Below are positions 1-7,412 of a DNA stretch of 64,000 nt, piece by piece. This stretch comes from Yanghanlia caeni. GTDB taxonomy: Bacteria > Pseudomonadota > Gammaproteobacteria > Burkholderiales > Burkholderiaceae_B. The notes under the pieces are model-generated. The model worked only from the letters and a program-made list of their open reading frames with translations. It did no database searches and was not told the origin of the DNA. Within the stretch, counting starts at the first letter, position 1. Each line of letters starts with the position of its first letter. The stretch spans positions 62,001-126,000 of the forward strand of contig JAUZQE010000003.1 in NCBI GenBank assembly GCA_030733815.1. Direction: 5' to 3'. Position numbers and translations under genes: made by a program.

Positions 1-1
1 G

Positions 2-418
2 GTCGACAAGGAGTACGAGGCACTTGCCGTTCCCCCACCCGGACTGAGCTTTCCGCTGGTGCATTGCAGCCGTCTCGAGGAAGTGCCGGGCGAATTCATC
101 ATGCGGGAGACCGCGGGCACGCCCAATAGCGAAACCCGCATCGAACTGCTGCGCGAGCCCGACTCACGCGGCGTTGCACACCTGCGCCTGCTTCCGCGCA
201 CCGGGCGCAAGCACCAGCTGCGCGCTCACATGAGCGCATTGGGCATGCCCATACTCAATGACGAGTACTACCCGGTGATGCGCCTGCGAGCCGACCCGGC
301 CGACTACCGTGACCCGCTGCAGCTGCTGGCGCGCTCGGTGGTGTTCCGTGATCCGGTCGATGGCCGGCTGCGCTGTTTCGAAAGCCGCCGCAGCCTGCTG
401 CTGCATTCGCAGGCTTAG
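2..418 (+). CDS. RluA-family pseudouridine synthase, C-terminal part
   Basis: This is the 3' end of a gene that begins before the window; the frame is open from base 2. The protein isomerises a uridine in rRNA or tRNA to pseudouridine. The visible 138 residues carry the RluA C-terminal signature: 'LRLLPRTGRKHQLRAHMSAL' followed by 'GMPILNDEYYP', the substrate-contacting strand that comes after the catalytic domain. The catalytic aspartate motif lies upstream and cannot be seen, so the exact member (RluA, RluC, RluD or TruC type) cannot be named. It ends with TAG 49 nt before the SDR gene and appears to belong to a different transcription unit, since a sigma-54 type promoter lies in the gap. 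Confidence 0.85.
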   Translation, partial: VDKEYEALAVPPPGLSFPLVHCSRLEEVPGEFIMRETAGTPNSETRIELLREPDSRGVAHLRLLPRTGRKHQLRAHMSALGMPILNDEYYPVMRLRADPADYRDPLQLLARSVVFRDPVDGRLRCFESRRSLLLHSQA

Positions 419-422
419 CATC

Positions 423-438
423 CGGTATGGGTCTTGCT
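423..438 (+). promoter_or_regulatory. Candidate sigma-54 (-24/-12) promoter of the SDR gene
   Basis: The sequence CGGTATG-GGTC-TTGCT matches the consensus TGGCACG-N4-TTGCW at 9 of 12 scored positions, including GG (424-425) and GC (436-437) at the obligatory spacing. The predicted transcript start is near 449, just before the Shine-Dalgarno sequence GGAGGA (457-462) of the gene at 468. The rpoN gene lies immediately downstream on the other strand. Confidence 0.5.
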
Positions 439-467
439 GGAAGTCCGTCTGTAACCGGAGGACTTTC

Positions 468-1331
468 ATGACAGCAGAAAGCGAACAGACCCTGCCCCCG
501 CAGCATCAGGATCGACAGCCGGGCGTGCAATCCGAAATGCGTCCGCAACCGGCGAGCGGCGAGCATACTTATCTTGCGGCGGGCAAGCTCAAGGGCAGGG
601 CGGCCATTATCACGGGGGGTGACAGCGGCATCGGGCGTGCAGTGGCTGTGGCCTTTGCCAAGGAAGGCGCCGATGTACTGGTGTGCTATCTCGACGAACA
701 CGATGATGCACAGGAAACCCGCCGGCTTGTGGAAGCGGAAGGCCGACGCTGCGGGCTGCTGGCCGGAGACGTCGGCAGTGAGGCGCATTGTGACGCCATC
801 GTGAGGCAGGCGCTCGACATGTTCGGAACAATCGACGTGCTGGTGAACAATGCGGCAGAACAGCACGTGGCGCGCCGTCTGGAAGACATCAGCGCGGAAC
901 AGCTGGAGCGCACGTTTCGCAGCAATTTTTTCGGCATGTTCCTGCTGACGCGGGCCGCATTGCCTCACATGGGTGCTGCCGCCACCATCATTAACACGAC
1001 GTCCGTTACGGCGTACCGCGGCAGCCCGGGCCTGATCGATTACTCCGCGACGAAGGGCGCAATCGTCTCGTTCACCCGATCGCTCGCAAAGTCGCTTGCC
1101 GAGCGCGGCATTCGAGTCAACGGTGTGGCCCCGGGGCCGATCTGGACACCACTGATTCCGGCGAGTTTTTCTGCCGAGGAGGTGGCTAAGTTCGGTGCAG
1201 ACACCCCGCTCAAACGGCCGGGGCAACCCGAAGAAGTTGCCCCGTGCTACGTGTTTCTGGCCAGTTCCGACAGCAGTTACATGACCGGTCAGGTCCTGCA
1301 TCCGAACGGCGGCGAGGTGGTGAACGGCTGA
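468..1331 (+). CDS. SDR family NAD(P)-dependent oxidoreductase (YghA-like)
   Basis: A 287-residue short-chain dehydrogenase/reductase of the long-N-terminus type found in YghA and general-stress dehydrogenases. The cofactor motif TGGDSGIG is at residues 49-56, NNAA at 127-130, and the catalytic set is Ser179, Tyr192 and Lys196 (YSATK). The frame is open further upstream, but ATG 468 is chosen because GGAGGA sits 5 nt before it and the N-terminal 'PQHQDRQPGVQSEMRPQP' stretch is typical of this subfamily. The substrate is unknown; sugar, polyol or aldehyde reduction under stress is the usual guess. It shares the sigma-54 type promoter pattern of the trehalose/glycogen genes, which suggests co-expression. 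It is convergent with rpoN. Confidence 0.9.
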   Translation: MTAESEQTLPPQHQDRQPGVQSEMRPQPASGEHTYLAAGKLKGRAAIITGGDSGIGRAVAVAFAKEGADVLVCYLDEHDDAQETRRLVEAEGRRCGLLAGDVGSEAHCDAIVRQALDMFGTIDVLVNNAAEQHVARRLEDISAEQLERTFRSNFFGMFLLTRAALPHMGAAATIINTTSVTAYRGSPGLIDYSATKGAIVSFTRSLAKSLAERGIRVNGVAPGPIWTPLIPASFSAEEVAKFGADTPLKRPGQPEEVAPCYVFLASSDSSYMTGQVLHPNGGEVVNG

Positions 1332-1351
1332 CCGGCGCACGCGGGCGCCGG
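1332..1351. terminator. Hairpin between convergent SDR gene and rpoN
   Basis: A 7-bp perfect stem, CCGGCGC (1332-1338) with GCGCCGG (1345-1351), encloses a 6-nt loop directly after the SDR stop codon. There is no T-tract, so it may be a weak bidirectional terminator or only an mRNA 3' end stabiliser. Confidence 0.35.
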
Positions 1352-1371
1352 CCTGTCACAGTGTGGTCGTA

Positions 1372-2886
1372 TCAGGCCGCCTGCATGGGTCGACGCCGCT
1401 GCTCGGCAGGCGGGTACTTGATCTGCGCCCGATACTTCGAGACCGTACGGCGCGCGACCCGCACGCCTTCGCGCGCCAGGCGCTGTGCCAGCATCACGTC
1501 GGAAAGCGGTTCGTTTGCATCTTCCGCCTCGATCATTTCCTGTATAAGCGCGCGCACCGCGACGGCCGAGCAGGTTCCGCCCGACTGGGTGGCCAGTTCG
1601 CGCGAGAAAAAGTATTTGAATTCGAAGATCCCGCGGGGCGAGGCCAGATATTTGTTGCTCGTCGCCCGCGACACCGTCGATTCGTGCATGCCCAGTTCGT
1701 CGGCGATTTCGCTCAGCATCATGGGGCGCAGGGCCACGTCTCCGTAATCGAAGAACGTCTGCTGGCGTGCGACGATCGCCTGTGCCACGCGCACGATGGT
1801 GCTGCTGCGTTGCTCGAGGCTGCGCATGAGCCAGCGGGCTTCTTGCAGGGCCTGCGCCATGAGGCTGCGCTCCTCGTAGCGGGTTTGCTTGAACAACTGT
1901 GTGTAAAGCGTGTTCAGCTGGGTGCGAGGAATCGCGCCGTTATTGGCCACCGCCACCCATCGGTCGCCTACGCGGCGCACGAAGACGTCCGGCACGACGT
2001 AGCATGACGGATCGATCCGGCTGAACCGGGCGCCGGGGCGCGGTTCCAGGCTGCGAATCAGCAGGCAGGCCTCGTGCACATCGCTTTCGGCCACCGACAG
2101 CGCGCGGGCGATGCCCGCGTAGTCGCAGCGCCCGAGGCGATCCAGCGCGTCCTGCACGATGCGTGTGGCCAGGTCGCGGCCCGGTGTGTCCTCGTCAAGC
2201 GCGTTGAGCTGCAACACCAGGCATTCCTGCAGATTGCGCGCGCCGATGCCGGGCGCGCCCAGGTGTTGCACCAGCTTCAACGCCGTGTTCCATTCACATT
2301 CGCTGGGCTCCGGGTCGAGCTGGGAATCGAGCACCAGTTCATCGAAGGGCATGCGCAGATAGCCGTCGTCGTCCAGTGCCTCGATGATCAGCTCCACGAG
2401 GCAACGGTCGCGCGCGCTCAGGTCGTACGCGCACAGGTCGCTGCGCAGGGCATCCTGCAACGAGGTTTCGCTGCGGGCCCACTGCCCGATATCGGTTTCC
2501 GGCTGATCGTTGTTGCGCGACGTTGGATAGTCGCCGGAATAGCTTCCGGCTGGTTCCTGGCTTGCGTCGTATTCGCTTGTGGTGGTGACGGCGTCCATTT
2601 CCCCGTGATCCGGGTCCGTGTCGGAAGCCGTTGCGAGCGCCGCCAGATCTGCCGCAGTCTCAAGTTCCGGTTGCGACTCATATTGGTGTGTGCCGTCCAT
2701 CTCGTCCCGGGCTTCGTTGCCCGGTGCGCCTTCCTCTTCTTCCAGGAACGGGTTGTTCGCAATCGCTTCGGCGACTTCCCGGCTAAAGTCGAGCGTGGAC
2801 ATTTGCAGCAGTTTGACGGACTGCTGCAGTCGCGGTGTCAGGGCGGTCTGCTGCTTCGCCCGCATCTCATGAATCAGCTGTACCAA
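1372..2886 (-). CDS. rpoN: RNA polymerase sigma-54 factor
   Basis: Sigma-54 binds core RNA polymerase, recognises GG/GC (-24/-12) promoters and needs an AAA+ activator to open DNA. Region I is visible at the N terminus (Gln-rich, 'TPRLQQSVKLLQMSTLDF'), followed by a roughly 100-residue acidic region II, the core-binding region and a C terminus with the RpoN box 'ARRTVSKYR'. The frame is open to a TTG at 2919, but AAGGAGA lies 5 nt before another TTG at 2886, so that start (504 residues) is preferred; an ATG a few codons later is the other option. It is not next to the usual lptB/hpf/ptsN partners. It lies among two sigma-54 activators and several candidate sigma-54 promoters, so it may be a dedicated second copy. 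Confidence 0.93.
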   Translation of the reverse strand: MVQLIHEMRAKQQTALTPRLQQSVKLLQMSTLDFSREVAEAIANNPFLEEEEGAPGNEARDEMDGTHQYESQPELETAADLAALATASDTDPDHGEMDAVTTTSEYDASQEPAGSYSGDYPTSRNNDQPETDIGQWARSETSLQDALRSDLCAYDLSARDRCLVELIIEALDDDGYLRMPFDELVLDSQLDPEPSECEWNTALKLVQHLGAPGIGARNLQECLVLQLNALDEDTPGRDLATRIVQDALDRLGRCDYAGIARALSVAESDVHEACLLIRSLEPRPGARFSRIDPSCYVVPDVFVRRVGDRWVAVANNGAIPRTQLNTLYTQLFKQTRYEERSLMAQALQEARWLMRSLEQRSSTIVRVAQAIVARQQTFFDYGDVALRPMMLSEIADELGMHESTVSRATSNKYLASPRGIFEFKYFFSRELATQSGGTCSAVAVRALIQEMIEAEDANEPLSDVMLAQRLAREGVRVARRTVSKYRAQIKYPPAEQRRRPMQAA

Positions 2887-3034
2887 TGTTGTCTCCTTGA
2901 ACGGATTCTTACTGTGCAAGGTGACTCACGCAACGATCATGCCAGTTTGGTGTAACGAGTTTCGCGCGACTGTTTCGGCGTGTGTGATCCTCGTATTCAT
3001 GCGGCCCGCAACGCTGCCTGTGGCGTCAAACACC

Positions 3035-3065
3035 GACGCATCAGCACGAAATTTGCTGGTGCGTC
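3035..3065. promoter_or_regulatory. 12-bp inverted repeat, candidate activator binding site
   Basis: GACGCATCAGCA (3035-3046) and TGCTGGTGCGTC (3054-3065) are inverted copies with one G/T-type mismatch and a 7-nt AT-rich spacer. The centre is about 90 nt upstream of the -24 element at 3139, the usual place for an enhancer-binding protein site. A hairpin acting on an rpoN leader transcript is the alternative. Confidence 0.4.
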
Positions 3066-3137
3066 ACGGCCCTGACCCTTCTTGCGCATGCCTTCCTTAC
3101 GCGTTTCGGTAAGAATTGCCCACGGACCTCGACGGGC

Positions 3138-3153
3138 CGGCACAGGGCTTGCC
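3138..3153 (+). promoter_or_regulatory. Candidate sigma-54 promoter of the hydrophilin-like gene
   Basis: CGGCACA-GGGC-TTGCC matches TGGCACG-N4-TTGCW at 9 of 12 positions, with GG at 3139-3140 and GC at 3151-3152. The predicted transcript start is about 3164, giving a 55-nt leader before the ATG at 3219. Confidence 0.5.
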
Positions 3154-3218
3154 GCAACCGGCGCAATGGAGCCGACGCTGATCAGCGCCGGCCAAACGGC
3201 AGCACTGGGAGACACGGC

Positions 3219-3581
3219 ATGTCGAGAAAGGACATTGATGATCGCGGGGACCCTGGCCTGGGCAAACGCGCCGAAAAGAAACCGGGCCCGATGGACGACC
3301 AGCGTGACCCCGCGCAGACGGTTCCGCACATGCCCCGACATTGGCAGGCGCCGGGCACCCGCGGAGAAAGCGCAGATCAGGCACCGCCCTCGCCCGACAA
3401 GCGCGAAGTCGCGCGCGGCAACCAGTATGGGGAAGCCGGCCGGGCGGCAAGCCGGCAGTTGCACGAATCCTTGACGGAACACGGCGAGAAGGCTGCGCCG
3501 CAGCGTCGCGACAATGAGCAGCTGCCCAAGCGCCCCGGCGAGCGTTCCGACGATCTGCCTACCCCCGACGAAGATTCCTGA
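3219..3581 (+). CDS. Small, highly charged, probably disordered protein (hydrophilin-like)
   Basis: A 120-residue protein that I do not recognise as a named family. It is dominated by Asp, Glu, Arg, Lys, Pro, Gln and Gly, has almost no hydrophobic residues, and shows no membrane segment, signal peptide or cysteine. Such composition is typical of intrinsically disordered hydrophilins that protect proteins during drying or osmotic stress; that role is inference. GGGAGA lies 7 nt before the ATG, and a good -24/-12 element lies upstream, so I think it is a real gene. It ends 3 nt before the convergent activator gene. Neighbouring trehalose and glycogen genes fit a stress function. Confidence 0.6.
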   Translation: MSRKDIDDRGDPGLGKRAEKKPGPMDDQRDPAQTVPHMPRHWQAPGTRGESADQAPPSPDKREVARGNQYGEAGRAASRQLHESLTEHGEKAAPQRRDNEQLPKRPGERSDDLPTPDEDS

Positions 3582-3584
3582 CGT

Positions 3585-4610
3585 TCAGACGCGCAGGGAT
3601 TCCTGAGGGCTTTCGGCCGCGCCAATCGAGGTGCCGCGGGCGTTTCCACCGGGCGGCGGTGCCGGCTGGCGTTGCCTGAGCTGCTCGAGGCGGTTCGACA
3701 ACGTGCGCGTGCTGATGCCCAGGGCAGCCGCCGCTTTCTTCCTGTCGCCGCCGTAATGGTCGAGGGTGGCGAGGATCAGCGAGCCTTCGGCAGCCGCGAG
3801 GGACGTGCCGACGGGTATGCGCAATGCACCCTGATGACGCACGGGTGTGGTGTCGCGAAAGAATGGCCGCATGGGAGCCATGTCGATTTCTTCGCCTTCC
3901 GCCAGAATGTAGGCGCGGGTGACGGTGTTCTTCAGCTCACGGATATTGCCGGGCCAGTTGTATTGTTGCAGGCGGGCGATGGAGGCGGGCGAGAACACCT
4001 TGTTGCCATTTTCCTGAGCGTTCAGCTCATCGAGAAACTTCTGAGCCAGATACGCGATATCCGATTTGCGTTCTCGCAAGGGGGGCACCCTGACGGGAAA
4101 CACCGCGAGCCGGTATAGCAAATCGCTGCGGAACGCCCCGTTGCGCGCCGTGTCGGCAATATCGCGATTGGTCGCGGCAATGATGCGAACGTCGACGCTC
4201 ACGGGTTCGCTGCCGCCCACGCGCAGAAACGTGCCCGTTTCGAGTACGCGCAACAGCTGCACCTGTATGGACATCGGCATCTCTGTTACTTCATCAAGAA
4301 ACAGTGTGCCCGTATGTGCCCGCTCGAAGCAGCCCACTGCACGGCCCACGGCGCCGGTGAAGCTGCCTTTCTCGTGACCGAACAGTTCGCTTTCCGCGAG
4401 CGATGGCGAAATGGCGCCGCAATTGATCGCGACAAACGGCGCATCTGCCCGTCGGCTGCGCGCGTGAACGGTGCGGGCCACGACTTCCTTGCCTGTTCCG
4501 CTTTCTCCGATGATGAGTACGCTGGCGTCTGTAGGTGCCGCCTTGACGATCGCGCGTGCCATTTTGAAGGCCGCCGGCGACCGTCCCAGGAATTTCGATG
4601 ACGGAATCAT
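3585..4610 (-). CDS. Sigma-54 dependent activator without a receiver domain
   Basis: A 341-residue bacterial enhancer-binding protein (PspF-like layout) that hydrolyses ATP to remodel sigma-54 polymerase. The AAA+ domain starts almost at the N terminus: Walker A GESGTGKE at 35-42, the sigma-54 contact loop as GSFTGA at 82-87 (the usual form is GAFTGA), Walker B GTLFLDE at 101-107. A Fis-type helix-turn-helix ('KKAAAALGISTRTLSNRLEQ') is at the C terminus. No sensory or receiver domain exists, so control must come from a partner protein, expression level or heteromer formation. It is divergent from a receiver-containing paralogue at 4756 whose AAA+ and C-terminal parts match closely ('IPVGTSLAAAEGSLILATL' against '[19 protein letters not shown]'). 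Confidence 0.9.
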   Translation of the reverse strand: MIPSSKFLGRSPAAFKMARAIVKAAPTDASVLIIGESGTGKEVVARTVHARSRRADAPFVAINCGAISPSLAESELFGHEKGSFTGAVGRAVGCFERAHTGTLFLDEVTEMPMSIQVQLLRVLETGTFLRVGGSEPVSVDVRIIAATNRDIADTARNGAFRSDLLYRLAVFPVRVPPLRERKSDIAYLAQKFLDELNAQENGNKVFSPASIARLQQYNWPGNIRELKNTVTRAYILAEGEEIDMAPMRPFFRDTTPVRHQGALRIPVGTSLAAAEGSLILATLDHYGGDRKKAAAALGISTRTLSNRLEQLRQRQPAPPPGGNARGTSIGAAESPQESLRV

Positions 4611-4755
4611 TTGGCAAGTCTAAACGTTTGGAATCTCAAGGGGAATTGCGCACTTGTGTTTCGTTGCAATTGATATGCATGATTACTTTCCGTTTCAGCG
4701 AAAGCATGTAGCATGAATCGGACCGTGGCTACACCTTCCCTACATACGAGGCCTT

Positions 4756-6108
4756 ATGCCGCACTTACTGATCACCGACGACGAGTCGGCCACCCGCGAA
4801 CTGATTGCCGAAGTCGCTGCGGACGTTGGCTATACCGTTGCACAGGCGGGTGACGTCCGGCAAGCGCGCATTCAGATCGAACGGCAGAAACCCGACGTCA
4901 TGCTGCTTGACATGCAATTGCCTGACGGCGACGGCATTGAACTGTGGAAGCGTTTGGAACTGACGGGATGCCATGTCGTATTCATGACCGGGCATTCGAG
5001 CGTTGAAAGTGCCATTGAAGCACTGCGCTGCGGTGCCGTCGACTACCTGCTCAAACCGGTGCCGCTGCGTCGCCTGCGCGGCATTCTGGCTGAACTGATG
5101 AACGCGGCTCCAGGCGGGGCTGACGAACCCGCTGCCCAGGACGCCTTTTCCCGCATTGTGGGCAAGTCGCCCGCCATACAATTATTGTGCGCCCATATCG
5201 AGAAAGTCGCACCCACTCAGGCCACCGTTCTTCTGGTTGGGGAAAGCGGCACGGGCAAGGAGCTGGCCGCCGAAGCCATACACCTCGCGAGCCGGCGCCG
5301 TGACAAACCCTTCATGGCCGTGAACTGCGGCGCCATTTCCCCCAATCTCATCGAGAGCGAGCTTTTCGGTCATGAGAAGGGTGCATTTACCGGAGCCGAC
5401 CGTCAGCACAAGGGCTACTTCGAGCGCGCTCACGGCGGCACGCTGTTTCTCGACGAAATCACCGAGATGTCGATGGAGCTGCAGGTGCGGCTGTTGCGGG
5501 TGCTGGAAACGGGCCGCTTCATGCGGGTGGGGGCGCACGACGAGATTGCGGCCGACGTACGCGTGGTTGCGGCGACGAACCGGAATCCGGAACAGGCGGT
5601 CGCCAAAGGCACCTTGCGTGAAGATCTGTATCACCGGCTGAGCGTCTTTCCGCTCGAGCTTCCGCCGCTGCGCGCTCGCGAGGGCGATATTCTGCTGATT
5701 GCCGAGCACTTTCTGCAGGCCCTCAATCGCGAATACGGTACGGTGAAGCGTTTTTCGGAAGAGGCGCAGCAGGCCATGCTCGCATACCACTGGCCGGGCA
5801 ATATTCGTGAACTGCGCAATTATGTGTACCGCAGCTACATTCTGGCCGACGACGTGATCAAGGGCGACTTCAACGCCTTTTCGCTCGACTCGCATTCGGC
5901 AGGCTGGGGCTCCGAAATAACGGTACCGGTGGGCGTGCCGCTGGCCGACGCCAACCGTCAGCTCATTCTGGCCACGCTCAAGCAATGTGGCGGCGTGAAA
6001 AAGGCCGCTGCCGAGATGCTCGGAATCAGCCTGAAAACCCTGTACAACCGTTTGGAAGAGTATGGCGCGCTGAACGAGGTGGACGAGTCGTCGTCGAGCC
6101 TGCGCTAG
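4756..6108 (+). CDS. NtrC-family response regulator (receiver, AAA+, Fis HTH)
   Basis: A 450-residue two-component activator of sigma-54 promoters. The receiver domain has the acidic pair D8-D9, phospho-acceptor Asp52 ([11 protein letters not shown]), Thr78 and Lys100 (LLKP). The AAA+ domain has Walker A GESGTGKE at 162-169, an intact GAFTGA loop at 209-214 and Walker B LFLDE. A Fis-type HTH ends the protein ('[20 protein letters not shown]'). No histidine kinase is in the window, so it is an orphan here. It is divergent from its receiver-less paralogue and lies between five candidate sigma-54 promoters, which makes it the likely direct activator of the surrounding genes. I found no -24/-12 match in the 145-nt divergent gap, so the two activators are probably transcribed by another sigma factor. 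Confidence 0.93.
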   Translation: MPHLLITDDESATRELIAEVAADVGYTVAQAGDVRQARIQIERQKPDVMLLDMQLPDGDGIELWKRLELTGCHVVFMTGHSSVESAIEALRCGAVDYLLKPVPLRRLRGILAELMNAAPGGADEPAAQDAFSRIVGKSPAIQLLCAHIEKVAPTQATVLLVGESGTGKELAAEAIHLASRRRDKPFMAVNCGAISPNLIESELFGHEKGAFTGADRQHKGYFERAHGGTLFLDEITEMSMELQVRLLRVLETGRFMRVGAHDEIAADVRVVAATNRNPEQAVAKGTLREDLYHRLSVFPLELPPLRAREGDILLIAEHFLQALNREYGTVKRFSEEAQQAMLAYHWPGNIRELRNYVYRSYILADDVIKGDFNAFSLDSHSAGWGSEITVPVGVPLADANRQLILATLKQCGGVKKAAAEMLGISLKTLYNRLEEYGALNEVDESSSSLR

Positions 6109-6117
6109 GCGGCCGGC

Positions 6118-6133
6118 CGGCACGATAAATGCT
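6118..6133 (+). promoter_or_regulatory. Candidate sigma-54 promoter of the glycosyltransferase gene
   Basis: CGGCACG-ATAA-ATGCT matches the consensus at 10 of 12 positions, with a full GGCACG and GC at 6131-6132. The predicted transcript start, about 6144, lies after the possible GTG start at 6140 and so favours the ATG at 6167. Confidence 0.5.
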
Positions 6134-6137
6134 GCAG

Positions 6138-6162
6138 GTGTGTATCCACCAACGATACACAC
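6138..6162. repeat. 9-bp perfect inverted repeat before the glycosyltransferase gene
   Basis: GTGTGTATC (6138-6146) and GATACACAC (6154-6162) with a 7-nt spacer. It overlaps the predicted transcript start and ends 4 nt before the ATG at 6167. It could be a repressor operator or, if transcription starts further upstream, a leader hairpin that hides the start. Confidence 0.4.
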
Positions 6163-6166
6163 GTCC

Positions 6167-7084
6167 ATGACACCTTTCGAACGCGGTACGGTCGTAGTCA
6201 TTACCCATAACAGGCGTGCGCAGCTGATGCAAACGCTCCGGGCGCTCGGGCGAAGCGCCCCCGGCTGGCCGGTCATCGTGGTCGACAACGGGTCTTCCGA
6301 CGGCACGTCGCGGGCGGTCAGCCGCGAATTTCCTGCCATCATGCTCATACGCAGCCGCCGCAACATCGGGGCGGCAGCGCGCAACATTGCGGTGGCGTAC
6401 GTGCACACGCCGTATGTGGCCTTCTGCGACGACACCACGGTGTGGGAGCCGGGTGCCCTGCAACACGCGGTAGCGGTGCTCGAAGAGCATCCCGGCATCG
6501 GTGTCATCAGCCCACGGGTCATGCAGGGTGACCCGCCGCAACTTGACCCGGTGTGCGCCGCAATGGCGCTAAGCCCTCTCGAGAAGGGCTCTCTGCCGGG
6601 GCCACAGGTGTTGAGTTTTCTGGCGCACGCCTGCGTGATGCGCACTCGCGCCTTTTACGATGTTGGGGGCTATTGGCCGCCCTTGTTCGTGGGTGGCGAA
6701 GAAGCGCTGATGGCGCTCGACATGGCCGAGCAGGGCTGGAGCATGGTGTATCTGGAAAACGTCGTGGTGCGGCGCCGGTTGGCACGCGCGCGCAACCCGC
6801 GATCGATCGAGCGGCGTCGCCTGCGCAACGCCGTGTGGGTGGCCTGGATGCGGCTGCCGGCAGGCATGGCGTGGCGTGAAACAATGCAACAGCTGCGCAC
6901 GGCAGCACAGCGCCGTCAGCTCAAGGCGGTTCTGGCGATCACCATGCCCGGCATGATGCGGGTGCTCAAGGCGCGTCATGTGGTCACGGCGCGGGTGTCC
7001 GAGATGCATGCGCGGTTCGTCGCGCGGGCGACAGCGGGTGGCGCGACGGTGGCGCAGCAGGCAGCCCGCAGTTCCATAGCTTGA
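6167..7084 (+). CDS. Family 2 glycosyltransferase
   Basis: A 305-residue GT-A fold glycosyltransferase. The N terminus has the nucleotide-sugar binding pattern 'TVVVITHNRRAQL' and 'VIVVDNGSSDGTS', followed by 'RNIGAAARNIA' and 'FCDDTTVWEPGA', where the DD pair occupies the metal-binding DXD position. A later 'GGYWPPLFVGGEE' matches the acceptor-side acidic motif. There is no transmembrane segment, so it is probably cytoplasmic. Acceptor and sugar are unknown; surface polysaccharide or glucan priming are both possible. The frame allows GTG at 6140, but the promoter at 6118-6133 favours ATG 6167, which lacks a clear Shine-Dalgarno sequence. Confidence 0.85.
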   Translation: MTPFERGTVVVITHNRRAQLMQTLRALGRSAPGWPVIVVDNGSSDGTSRAVSREFPAIMLIRSRRNIGAAARNIAVAYVHTPYVAFCDDTTVWEPGALQHAVAVLEEHPGIGVISPRVMQGDPPQLDPVCAAMALSPLEKGSLPGPQVLSFLAHACVMRTRAFYDVGGYWPPLFVGGEEALMALDMAEQGWSMVYLENVVVRRRLARARNPRSIERRRLRNAVWVAWMRLPAGMAWRETMQQLRTAAQRRQLKAVLAITMPGMMRVLKARHVVTARVSEMHARFVARATAGGATVAQQAARSSIA

Positions 7085-7115
7085 TTCCTTTCCCGCAGTG
7101 CCTGCGCAGTGGCAC

Positions 7116-7334
7116 TCAGTGCACCGGAGGCGGTGGCGTATCGGGTTCTGGTTCCGGCGCATCGTCCGGCGGCGTTTCTCCCGGATCGCGGATCTCATCC
7201 GGATCATTCAAAGGCGGCAGATCGATCTCCCGGCCCGGTTCGGTGCCAGGTGGAGTCGTGGGCGGCGGATTCGGTTCCGGGTCGTGCCCGGGGGGTTCTG
7301 GAACGTGCATGCGAAGCAGTTCAGAGTGCGTCAT
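7116..7334 (-). CDS. Small proline-rich acidic protein
   Basis: A 72-residue protein starting MTHSELLRMHVPEPPGHD, then made mostly of Pro, Glu, Asp and Thr in short PEP, DPEP and PPP units, and ending PDTPPPPVH. No fold, signal peptide or membrane segment is visible, and I do not recognise a function. The frame stays open to 7418, but ATG 7334 is chosen because GGGAGA lies 6 nt upstream and a -24/-12 promoter match predicts transcription from about 7357. It is divergent from the glgE operon, with the two predicted promoters 29 nt apart. A disordered stress-linked protein is the most I would infer. Confidence 0.6.
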   Translation of the reverse strand: MTHSELLRMHVPEPPGHDPEPNPPPTTPPGTEPGREIDLPPLNDPDEIRDPGETPPDDAPEPEPDTPPPPVH

Positions 7335-7367
7335 GGTGTTCTCCCGACGAGGTGGACGGCCAGACAG

Positions 7368-7383
7368 GGCAAGTGCCGTACCC
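7368..7383 (-). promoter_or_regulatory. Candidate sigma-54 promoter of the proline-rich gene
   Basis: Read on the minus strand the site is GGGTACG-GCAC-TTGCC, matching the consensus at 9 of 12 positions with GG and GC correctly spaced. The predicted start near 7357 leaves a 22-nt leader containing the Shine-Dalgarno sequence. Confidence 0.5.
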
Positions 7384-7412
7384 CCGGCGCTCGAGGGGAT
7401 GGCACATGACAT

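Larger units (their letters stand above)
2887..3218. other. Intergenic region between rpoN and the hydrophilin-like gene
   Basis: About 330 nt without a convincing gene. It holds the leader of rpoN, a 12-bp inverted repeat (3035-3065) and a candidate sigma-54 promoter (3138-3153). I see nothing else in it. Confidence 0.6.

Noticed and set aside
4611-4755. Sigma-54 promoter for the two activator genes themselves
   Set aside because: I looked for GG-N10-GC with supporting bases on both strands of the gap and found no acceptable match.
5182-6645. Minus-strand frame of 487 codons opposite the NtrC-type regulator
   Set aside because: It is antisense to strong AAA+ and HTH motifs and would overlap the glycosyltransferase gene; no family features.
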